A DNA stretch of 7,123 nt from Aquificaceae bacterium. GTDB lineage: Bacteria > Aquificota > Aquificia > Aquificales > Aquificaceae. The stretch is taken from positions 1-7,123 of the forward strand of contig WFYM01000088.1 of NCBI GenBank assembly GCA_015490115.1. The letters run 5' to 3'. Under the pieces are notes generated by a model. That model saw nothing but the letters and a program-made list of their open reading frames with translations. It ran no database searches and was not told the origin of the DNA. Shown here in pieces: positions 1 through 5,726 of this stretch (the first letter of the stretch is position 1; every line of letters starts with the position of its first letter). The translations under genes were made by a program, and so were the position numbers.

Positions 1-932
1 GCTACGTTGATCAGTCCCTCCTTGACGCTACCGAGGAGGTTCCTGAGGTCCTTCAGGGCTTTGTTCACATACTCGACAAGCTCACCTATGTCTCCCTTGT
101 AGGAACCTTCTATCCTGACCCTGAGGTCTCCTTTCGAAACCTTTTCCATGATGTCCTTTACGGAGACGACTGCGTTCCCTACATCCTTTACCATCTGCTC
201 GAGGGATTCGACGAGGTCGTCAAGCTCATTCTTGAACTTTTTGAGGGCAACTTCCCTGAACCTCATGTTCTCCGCAAGCCTGTCCACCTCTCCCGATATG
301 CTCGCTATCTGCCTTATTATCCCCCTCGATACGAAGTAAAGAATGACAGAAACGACGAGTATAGAAGGTATTGTAACGCCGAGCATTATGACGTTAGCTT
401 TGGCTATGTAAGACTCAACGCTCTTTTGCTCCTTCCTTATCTTTTCGAGCCTGTGGTTTATTAGGTTATCAAGGAGATCCATAGCATCCTGAAGACTTTT
501 TTCTGCTAGTTTTGCAAGTTGTTCCTTCGCCTCTTCGTAAGCTTCCATCTCGACGAGCTGGATCACCTGCTCTATGTCCCCCCCGTAGGTGAAGAAGGCG
601 AGGTCCCTCGTCCACTCAGCCTCCTTCTTGTCCAGCTCTTTTTCTCTTTCCCTCAAGATCTTCAGCCTGCTCGTGAAGGCTCTTATGTTTTCCCTTATCC
701 CCTTTTTGGCTTCTTCGCTTTTGGGATCGAGTATCAGGTTCCTCACCTCTATGGCTGTCTTCAGGAGGCTTATCTTCATCTCCCTGTAGAGGTCGAGGTA
801 GTAAAGCTCTTTGTTGATACGCTTTATGGACTCTTCCACCCTCTTTTCGGTCATGTATATGACCACACCAACCGCTATAGCTACAGCCACAAACATGGCG
901 TTTACAATACTGAGCCTCGCCTTTATGGACAT
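1..932 (-). CDS. Methyl-accepting chemotaxis-type receptor, N-terminal part (3' end outside window)
   Basis: I translated this frame by hand: it is open from ATG at 932 to the left edge, giving 310 complete codons and no stop. Seen in order: a short basic N-terminus (MSIKARL), a hydrophobic segment at about residues 8-27, a charged, heptad-rich, presumably periplasmic helical region at 28-180 (like the four-helix-bundle sensor domain), a second membrane segment at 181-202, then cytoplasmic HAMP-like sequence at 203-305. The second HAMP copy is clearest, with GDL at 268-270 and DIGEL at 281-285. The start is fixed by AAGGAGG at 947-941, eight bases upstream. Known of the family: this layout is that of chemoreceptors that signal to CheA/CheW through a coiled-coil tip. 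The tip lies outside the window, so a histidine kinase or diguanylate cyclase with the same front end is not excluded. The divergent flagellar operon supports a motility role. Confidence 0.83.
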   Translation of the reverse strand, partial: MSIKARLSIVNAMFVAVAIAVGVVIYMTEKRVEESIKRINKELYYLDLYREMKISLLKTAIEVRNLILDPKSEEAKKGIRENIRAFTSRLKILREREKELDKKEAEWTRDLAFFTYGGDIEQVIQLVEMEAYEEAKEQLAKLAEKSLQDAMDLLDNLINHRLEKIRKEQKSVESYIAKANVIMLGVTIPSILVVSVILYFVSRGIIRQIASISGEVDRLAENMRFREVALKKFKNELDDLVESLEQMVKDVGNAVVSVKDIMEKVSKGDLRVRIEGSYKGDIGELVEYVNKALKDLRNLLGSVKEGLINV

Positions 933-955
933 GGTGGAAACCTCCTTCTGAAAAA

Positions 956-982
956 TAATCGGAACATGACGAAGGAATATTA
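956..982 (-). promoter_or_regulatory. Candidate sigma-28 (FliA) promoter for the chemoreceptor gene
   Basis: On the minus strand, TAAT (982-979) is followed after exactly 15 bases by TCCGATTA (963-956). The enteric FliA consensus is TAAA-N15-GCCGATAA, so 3 of 4 and 6 of 8 positions match with ideal spacing. Transcription would start near 950, giving a leader of about 18 nt that still contains the Shine-Dalgarno sequence. Chemoreceptor genes are classic late, FliA-driven genes. The site is inferred from pattern only. Confidence 0.35.
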
Positions 983-984
983 TA
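979..984 (-). promoter_or_regulatory. Alternative sigma-70-type -10 box (TATAAT) for the chemoreceptor gene
   Basis: A perfect TATAAT lies on the minus strand at 984-979, overlapping the -35 part of the candidate sigma-28 site. A start near 972 would give a leader of about 40 nt. I see no good TTGACA-like box at the right distance upstream, because that stretch is already flgN-like coding sequence. It could be chance in an AT-rich gap. Confidence 0.2.
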
Positions 985-994
985 GGGACCCGGT

Positions 995-1246
995 ATGCGG
1001 GAGAGGTTGAGAGAAAAGGTCTCCGAGATAAGGGAAAAGCTCTTAGATCCCTTCGACTGGGAGGGTCTCGAGAGGGATTTCGAGGAGCTACTCCTTCTTG
1101 TGAAGGAGGCAAAACCTGAGGAGAGGCTCTCCATAAAGGAGGAGTTCGAAGAGGTGAAGAAGCTCCTCGAGAGAAACCTCTCGATCGTGAGCGGTTCCCT
1201 CGAACCCCTGCTGAAGAGGGGAGGTCTTTTCTCGAGGAGGGTTTAG
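995..1246 (+). CDS. Small coiled-coil protein, probable FlgN-like export chaperone for FlgK/FlgL
   Basis: This 83-residue protein is very rich in Glu, Arg, Lys and Leu, with no cysteine, no membrane segment and no signal peptide. It looks helical throughout, with a break at the DPFDW stretch (residues 18-22). The C-terminal part (LLERNLSIVSGSLEPLL, about 57-73) resembles the Leu/Asn-rich helix that FlgN chaperones use to hold their clients. The assignment rests mostly on position: its TAG stop abuts the flgK ATG with no gap, and flgK is followed by flgL, the two known FlgN clients. FlgN proteins are usually about 140 residues, so this is a short form or a different small flagellar protein. 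It lacks a recognisable FlgM (anti-sigma-28) C-terminus. The ATG at 995 has only a modest AGGGA (984-988) upstream; an in-frame TTG at 1007 is the alternative. Confidence 0.55.
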   Translation: MRERLREKVSEIREKLLDPFDWEGLERDFEELLLLVKEAKPEERLSIKEEFEEVKKLLERNLSIVSGSLEPLLKRGGLFSRRV

Positions 1247-2812
1247 ATGTTCGGGGCTTCCTTCGGGATAATATCTCAAGCTCTCGAAATATACAGGAAG
1301 GCTCTCGACGTGAGGAACAGGAACGTTATAAACGCCAACAACCCGGACTACGTCGAGGAAGAGCCGGTGATAAGGAGCTTTGCTCCTGCGGGAATAAGCC
1401 TCGAGGAGGTGAGGAGGGACCAGAACATCTACTATCTTAACCTGAGGAACTCGAAGCTCTCATTGGTGAGCTACTTGGAGGAGAGGAACAGTATCCTCGG
1501 GAACGTGGAGGGGATATTTCAAGAGCTTTTCGAGGGGACAGGGGTAAGCGACTATACCAACAGGTTCTTCAAAGCCTACCTCGACCTTATGAAGGATCCG
1601 ACAAACGAAGGCTCAAAGGAGGAGCTTTACAACTCAGCAAGGAGCCTCGTAGACTTCTTGAGGTCGAGGGCAAGGGATCTTGACAGGCTCGGGAGTAGCC
1701 TCGACTTCAGCCTGAGGAGGGTCGTAAACAGGATAAACGAGCTTGTGAGGAAGATATACGTAATAAACGGTGAGATAACGGTAGCATACGCCCAGACCTA
1801 CGCGAGGGGGAGAGACTACAAGAACCTCCTTGACGAGAGGGACAGGTATCTGAGGGAGCTTTCCGAATTGATAAACATAGACGTTCAGGAGGACGAGATA
1901 GGTAGGGTGAAGGTGATCACCTCTAAAGGCTTTGCCCTCGTTGACTTTCAGGACAACTACTGGAGCTTGAGGTATGCGGGAGGTAGGATCTTCTGGGTCT
2001 CCAAGGCGGACGGGGACACGGACATAACGGAGGTTATAGAGTCGGGAAAGGTAAAGGCTCTTCTCGATGCGAGAAATGACATAGCGAGGTTCAAGTCAAA
2101 AGTGGACGCCGTAGCCAAGGACCTCATCTCCAAAGTGAAGATACCGAGGGAAAACAGCGGGACCTGGTTCTTAATAGAGAACGTCCCGGACCCGAACACA
2201 CCCCTCTCCACTTACGGGATAGACGGAGACCTTGAGTTTTATGTTGGTGGGACTCTTGTCGGGACTGTAAACAACTACGGGAGTTTGACACTAAACGACC
2301 TCGTGAACGCTGTGAACGGTATAGGATCCGGCTTTTCCGCTACTCTCGTCTCCAACCCGGACGGGACCTACACGATAAGGATAGAGAACTCTGACCCGAC
2401 CGCTGAAGTTGTAGACACGGGAGAAAATATCTTCGAAAGCTCCCCGGTATTTGAGGGGACCGGCGTAGGTGACCTTGCGGTGGTCTCCACGCTGAGAGAT
2501 GATCTCGACGACCTTGACTTCTCTACAGTTGATGAGTTCAGCAGTTTCGGAAATACTTGGTGGGAGGGTGTAAAGGGACTCGTCCTCGACCTTATAGGTG
2601 ACATCTCGACGACTCAGGCGGACGTGAAAGACAAGCTGAGGATAGAGTCGGCGCTCCTCGAGTCCCTCGAGAGGAGGCTAAAGGAGATGCAAGGTGTTTC
2701 CATAGACAAGGAGTTTATGGAGATCATGAAGATCCAGAGGACCTACGAGGCTGTTGCGAGGATCGTGGGAACTATAGACGAGCTTATACAGACGACGCTC
2801 AACATGGTGTGA
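1247..2812 (+). CDS. flgK: Flagellar hook-associated protein 1 (FlgK)
   Basis: This 521-residue protein is close to the usual FlgK length of about 550. FlgK is exported by the flagellar type III system and forms the first ring of the hook-filament junction. Seen: an N-terminal helix with the axial-protein motif in variant form (NANNPDY, 29-35), a FlgK-type stretch at 107-147 (FFKAYLDLMKDPTNEGSKEE and the helix after it), long helices to about 215, a beta-rich middle, and a C-terminal helix at 489-521 (EFMEIMKIQRTYEAVARIV) diagnostic of FlgK/FlgE. There is no signal peptide, as expected for type III export. Residues 305-404 form a module that recurs in FlgL. GAGGAGG (1234-1240), six bases before the ATG, lies inside the end of the upstream gene, which points to one operon. 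The stop overlaps the flgL ribosome binding site. Confidence 0.95.
   Translation: MFGASFGIISQALEIYRKALDVRNRNVINANNPDYVEEEPVIRSFAPAGISLEEVRRDQNIYYLNLRNSKLSLVSYLEERNSILGNVEGIFQELFEGTGVSDYTNRFFKAYLDLMKDPTNEGSKEELYNSARSLVDFLRSRARDLDRLGSSLDFSLRRVVNRINELVRKIYVINGEITVAYAQTYARGRDYKNLLDERDRYLRELSELINIDVQEDEIGRVKVITSKGFALVDFQDNYWSLRYAGGRIFWVSKADGDTDITEVIESGKVKALLDARNDIARFKSKVDAVAKDLISKVKIPRENSGTWFLIENVPDPNTPLSTYGIDGDLEFYVGGTLVGTVNNYGSLTLNDLVNAVNGIGSGFSATLVSNPDGTYTIRIENSDPTAEVVDTGENIFESSPVFEGTGVGDLAVVSTLRDDLDDLDFSTVDEFSSFGNTWWEGVKGLVLDLIGDISTTQADVKDKLRIESALLESLERRLKEMQGVSIDKEFMEIMKIQRTYEAVARIVGTIDELIQTTLNMV
2159..2458 (+). repeat. Paralogous module, copy 1 (FlgK residues 305-404)
   Basis: This part of FlgK aligns almost without gaps to FlgL residues 218-316. 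Shared landmarks in order are W.L, DP..PLSTYG, GDL, GSL.LNDL.NA.N, VSNPDGTYT, I..SD, DTG.NI.E and a closing G. The pattern of an LNDL-type helix, then a variable stretch, then DGTYT.RI strands recalls the flagellin hook IN motif found in FlgK, FlgL, FliD and flagellins. That family name is from memory. Confidence 0.8.
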
Positions 2813-2823
2813 GGTGAGCGAAG

Positions 2824-4254
2824 ATGAAGGTGCCTGATTTACTTCTCTTTTCCATATTTCAGAAGCAGGACGAGAGGATAAGGGAGAGGATAGCCCAAAA
2901 GTCCGTCGAGATAGCGACGGGAAGGAGGATCCAAAACATATCGGACGACCCTCCGGCTACTTTGAACGTCCTCAGCCTCAAAAAAGAAATAGCCCAGCTC
3001 TCCCAGTTCTCAAGGAACAGGCTCTTTGCGGACGTGAACCTCACCTACATAGACTTCGTCCTCTCCAAGATGGCGGACAGGGTAAAGGGCGTATACACGA
3101 AGGTGGTCCAAGCGAAGAACGAGATACTCACAGAAGACTCCTTGAGGGCAATAGGAGTGGACATAAGAGAGTCCCTCGACTTTCTCCTCGACATGGCGAA
3201 CGAAAAGGTAGGGGAGAACTACGTATTCTCCGGGACAGCACTCACGACAAAACCCTTCGACGAGAGCCTCTCATACCTCGGTTCTTCCGAGACCTTCGAG
3301 GTCCAGATAGGGGAAGGGAACTTCGTCTCCGTCTTCAGACCCGGAAGTGAGGTGTTCTCAACTAACGTTTACCAGCTCGATACGGTCTTTAGCTCTCCAG
3401 AAGATCCCCTCGGGGCTTCGGGGACGATCAGCGTGACTTACAACTCGACTATCGTCAGCTTGGACTACGGCGACGGTGTATGGTATCTCGCTGTGAAAGT
3501 TGAGGACCCGAGCGTTCCGCTATCGACATACGGGGTTGAGGGCGATCTCCTCCTCGACGGGAACCTTAAGATAGCGGATATAGGGTCTCTTAGCCTGAAC
3601 GACCTCGCAAACGCCATAAACTCGGACCCGGACTTTTCGGCAGCGAATATAACAGCTACCGTTGTCTCGAACCCGGACGGGACCTATACCCTGAAGATAG
3701 TGGACTCGGACGGTGGGAACACGGTATCGGACACGGGTGGGAATATAGTTGAGGCAAACACTTTGAAGGGCTTAGTTGTTGCCTTCAACACGGTTTCTCC
3801 TCCCGATCTTACGGCTTACGTCCACCGGGTTCCGAACGGTGGTTTTACCTTGAGGCTGATACCCGAAGAACTTTCGACGACCCTCTCCGTCTCCTTCTCA
3901 GGGACACCCCTTGGGAGCTTCTACACTCTGAACGTCTTCCAAGTCATAGACGAGGTGGGGAGGAAGTTGGAAGGTGGCTTTTCACCCGACGAGTCTGATC
4001 TCAAGGCTGTCCAGAGGGCTTACGACAAGATCGTGGCCGAAAGGTCCGAGTTCGGTAGCGTCCTCTCCCAAGTGAAGACCCTACAAGACGTTCAGGAGAA
4101 CAGGATGGATATCCTCAGGAAGCAGAAGTCTGACGAAGAGGATGCGGTGCTATCTGAGAGCATAATGGAATACACAAGATACAGGATAGCCTACGAAGCC
4201 CTCATGAGGATAATAGCGGACACGAGGGACATGACGATACTGAGGTACATCTGA
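2824..4254 (+). CDS. flgL: Flagellar hook-associated protein 3 (FlgL)
   Basis: This 476-residue protein forms the second junction ring, on which the flagellin filament is built. Seen: a flagellin-like N-terminal helix region with the motif ATGRRIQNISDDP (31-43), the FlgL signature NYVFSGT...PF (132-144), a beta-rich centre, and a flagellin-like C-terminal helix pair (about 375-476) ending in a short hydrophobic stretch. It is about 160 residues longer than enteric FlgL (317), and the excess lies in the middle: residues 218-316 are a module shared with FlgK, followed by a further beta-rich segment to about 372. Short length relative to flagellin and position after flgK argue against calling it flagellin. 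GAGGTGA (2811-2817), overlapping the flgK stop, sits six bases before the ATG, so the two are likely co-translated. Its stop is one base from the convergent gene's stop. Confidence 0.93.
   Translation: MKVPDLLLFSIFQKQDERIRERIAQKSVEIATGRRIQNISDDPPATLNVLSLKKEIAQLSQFSRNRLFADVNLTYIDFVLSKMADRVKGVYTKVVQAKNEILTEDSLRAIGVDIRESLDFLLDMANEKVGENYVFSGTALTTKPFDESLSYLGSSETFEVQIGEGNFVSVFRPGSEVFSTNVYQLDTVFSSPEDPLGASGTISVTYNSTIVSLDYGDGVWYLAVKVEDPSVPLSTYGVEGDLLLDGNLKIADIGSLSLNDLANAINSDPDFSAANITATVVSNPDGTYTLKIVDSDGGNTVSDTGGNIVEANTLKGLVVAFNTVSPPDLTAYVHRVPNGGFTLRLIPEELSTTLSVSFSGTPLGSFYTLNVFQVIDEVGRKLEGGFSPDESDLKAVQRAYDKIVAERSEFGSVLSQVKTLQDVQENRMDILRKQKSDEEDAVLSESIMEYTRYRIAYEALMRIIADTRDMTILRYI
3475..3771 (+). repeat. 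Paralogous module, copy 2 (FlgL residues 218-316)
   Basis: This is the partner of the FlgK module, about 1.3 kb downstream in the same direction. The DNA is also close in places: 24 of 27 bases match between 2348-2374 and 3664-3690, including a 17-base identical run (aacccggacgggaccta). Elsewhere the DNA differs while the protein pattern is kept, so this is an old duplication, possibly with local gene conversion. Confidence 0.8.
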
Positions 4255-4255
4255 A

Positions 4256-4600
4256 TCACTCCTCCTCCTCGGTGAAAGCGGAGAGGACAGTCTCTATTAT
4301 AGAGATAACGACAGAGATGACGTTGGCAGCCAAGGCTCCCTGAGCGAGTCCGACAGCTTCGACCTGATCTCCTATGAAGTATATAAAGAGGGCGGGTATG
4401 AGGTGTAGGTCCGCGACGAGGCTCGAGGCGAGCATCTCCGTCGAGAGGACCCTCCCCTCACCTATCTTTAAAATGGTGGCTGCGAGGTTAGCTGCTACCG
4501 TTATCACAAGCTCGTAAGGGTTCGGGCTGACTATAAAGCTTATGTTCGTTGTGAGAGCCATCAAGATGAAAAAGTCGGTGATAATTTTTTTGTACCTCAT
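4256..4600 (-). CDS. Small four-helix membrane protein coupled to the potassium channel (DUF6394-like)
   Basis: This 114-residue integral membrane protein has a basic N-terminus (MRYKK), four likely membrane segments at about 8-24, 29-45, 56-76 and 83-108, and an acidic tail ending EEEE. Both ends are predicted cytoplasmic. The core NLAATILKIGEGR (38-50) and LASSLVADLHLIPA (57-70) matches my memory of small conserved membrane proteins (DUF6394) found next to potassium channel genes in several proteobacteria; I could not check this. No function is known to me. Its ATG overlaps the channel's stop codon (ATGA, 4600-4597) and GGAGGG lies about seven bases upstream, so translation is probably coupled to the channel. 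That suggests an accessory subunit, which is inference. A run of seven A in codons 3-6 is a possible slippage site. Confidence 0.8.
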   Translation of the reverse strand: MRYKKIITDFFILMALTTNISFIVSPNPYELVITVAANLAATILKIGEGRVLSTEMLASSLVADLHLIPALFIYFIGDQVEAVGLAQGALAANVISVVISIIETVLSAFTEEEE

Positions 4601-5700
4601 GAGATTCCCTCCAGAAGGACCCTCTCCGCTTTCTTTAGGTTCTTGGGCTGTCCGAAGATTATGAGGGTGTCTCCTTCTTCTACTTTTGTCTCACCGGTTA
4701 TCGTAACGTTGAGGTCCCCTTCGGGTTTTCTTATGGCTATCACGGTAACTTTCAGGGCTTTCCTGAGGTCCATCTCCTTCAACTTCTTTCCGACGAGCGG
4801 GGATCCGGCTTCTACTTTGAGTTCGAGTATGTCTATGTCCGTCTCCTCGCCGAAGGCTATCCTGTCGAAGAGGTCGGATATAAAAGCGGAGCTTGTGTGG
4901 AATATGTAAGCGGCGAGCCTCGTCGCCAAGAGCTTGTCCGGGACGAGGGCTTTGTTAGCTCCGAGTTCCTCGAGCTTTTGGGCTGTCCCGTCCGTCGAGG
5001 CGAAGGAGTATATGTAGAACTCCTCTTTGGAGGGTCTGATCAGCCTCGCTGTCGCTATGACAGCTATGTTGAGGGCGTCGTTTCCGAGGTTCACGACCAT
5101 ACCTTTTGCGTTCTTTATGCCTGCCGAGAAGAGGACCGATCTTTTATACGGTTCTTCCATTATGAAGTATTTGATGTTGTGTTCCTGAAGGTATTTCATA
5201 GCTTCCTCTCTGCTCTCTATTACGACGAACTCTATACCTCTCTTTTTCAGGGTCTGGGCGAGCCAAGCGGAGGTCTTGTCATAACCGCATATTATGTAGT
5301 GGTCTTTTAGGTTCTCTATCTCCCTCAGCATCCTTATAGCCCTGTAGAGGTTAATTATATTCTCCTTGAAGAAGATCCTGATTATTACGGTAACTGAGGT
5401 CATGAAGGTCCCTATTCCCATGAGTGCCAAGAAGGAGGTGAAGACCCTACCTACAGGTGTGTCGCTCCCCTCCACTATCTCACCGTATCCTATGGTCCCT
5501 ATGGTTATTATGGTCATGTAGAAGGAGTTTATGAAGTCTCCACCCGAAAGTATCATGTAGCCTATGGTCCCGACAGTTATCGAGAAGTGGAGCATGAGGA
5601 GGGGGATCCTGAGTTCTCTGAGGGCTTCTATTAGCCTCCTCTCGTAAATCTCTATTAGCTTCGGTTCCCTCTTTTTCTTCCTTATCCTAAACTTCCGCAT
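4597..5700 (-). CDS. Potassium channel protein: 2-TM pore plus RCK/TrkA-N and TrkA-C domains
   Basis: This 367-residue protein should form a tetrameric potassium-selective pore gated by cytoplasmic RCK domains. Seen: a very basic N-terminus (RKFRIRKKKRE), TM1 at about 33-53, a pore helix and selectivity filter TIGYGE (69-74), TM2 at about 84-109 with glycines G95 and G97 near a possible hinge, a Rossmann-type RCK_N from 134 to about 265, and a TrkA-C-type domain at 290-362. The overall plan is that of MthK, Kch and HpKchA. The nucleotide loop reads GYDKTS (139-144), not GxGxxG. The ATG at 5700 is the only start in the frame (TAG stop upstream at 5733-5731) and has no convincing Shine-Dalgarno site. 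It is first in a two-gene operon with the small membrane protein. Which ligand opens the channel cannot be read from the sequence. Confidence 0.94.
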   Translation of the reverse strand: MRKFRIRKKKREPKLIEIYERRLIEALRELRIPLLMLHFSITVGTIGYMILSGGDFINSFYMTIITIGTIGYGEIVEGSDTPVGRVFTSFLALMGIGTFMTSVTVIIRIFFKENIINLYRAIRMLREIENLKDHYIICGYDKTSAWLAQTLKKRGIEFVVIESREEAMKYLQEHNIKYFIMEEPYKRSVLFSAGIKNAKGMVVNLGNDALNIAVIATARLIRPSKEEFYIYSFASTDGTAQKLEELGANKALVPDKLLATRLAAYIFHTSSAFISDLFDRIAFGEETDIDILELKVEAGSPLVGKKLKEMDLRKALKVTVIAIRKPEGDLNVTITGETKVEEGDTLIIFGQPKNLKKAERVLLEGIS

Positions 5701-5726
5701 ACGGAGTAAATGATAAAATAACGTGG
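5701..5726. promoter_or_regulatory. 26-bp divergent gap with -10-like boxes for both flanking genes; likely leaderless starts
   Basis: This AT-rich gap separates the channel gene (minus) from the small plus-strand gene. On the plus strand TAAAAT (5714-5719) ends seven bases before the ATG at 5727, so transcription would start on or next to the start codon. On the minus strand TATCAT (5715-5710) would place a start about 3 nt before the ATG at 5700. Neither gene has a GGAGG-like site. The -35 boxes are not convincing and would lie inside the opposite gene. Confidence 0.35.

Noticed and set aside
901..994. Sigma-54 promoter (GG-N10-GC) upstream of the flgN-like gene
   Set aside because: I tested each GG pair in the upstream region; none is followed by GC at the required distance. 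A sigma-28 match on this strand (TGAA-N15-GACGAAGG) is only 4 of 8 in the -10 box.
519..1134. Long open frames on both strands (519-1010 plus; 1134-616 minus)
   Set aside because: They lie out of frame over the receptor and flgN-like genes, have compositions unlike proteins (for example His/Tyr/Leu-rich or Ser/Arg-rich), and lack ribosome binding sites.
1957..3044. Minus-strand open frames inside flgK and flgL (2211-1957, 2604-2368, 3044-2859)
   Set aside because: They are antisense shadows with Ser-rich, low-complexity translations and no start signals.
2824..4254. Flagellin instead of FlgL
   Set aside because: The NYVFSGT...PF signature, the position directly after flgK, and the C-terminal helix pattern fit FlgL better.
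4585..4591. Run of seven T on the plus strand as a terminator for flgL read-through
   Set aside because: No stable hairpin precedes it, and the run is explained as AAA AAA A in codons 3-6 of the minus-strand membrane protein.
4643..5310. Plus-strand open frames 4643-4909 and 4897-5310
   Set aside because: They are antisense to the potassium channel gene, whose domains are unmistakable across the same bases; no family features were seen in the plus-strand products.
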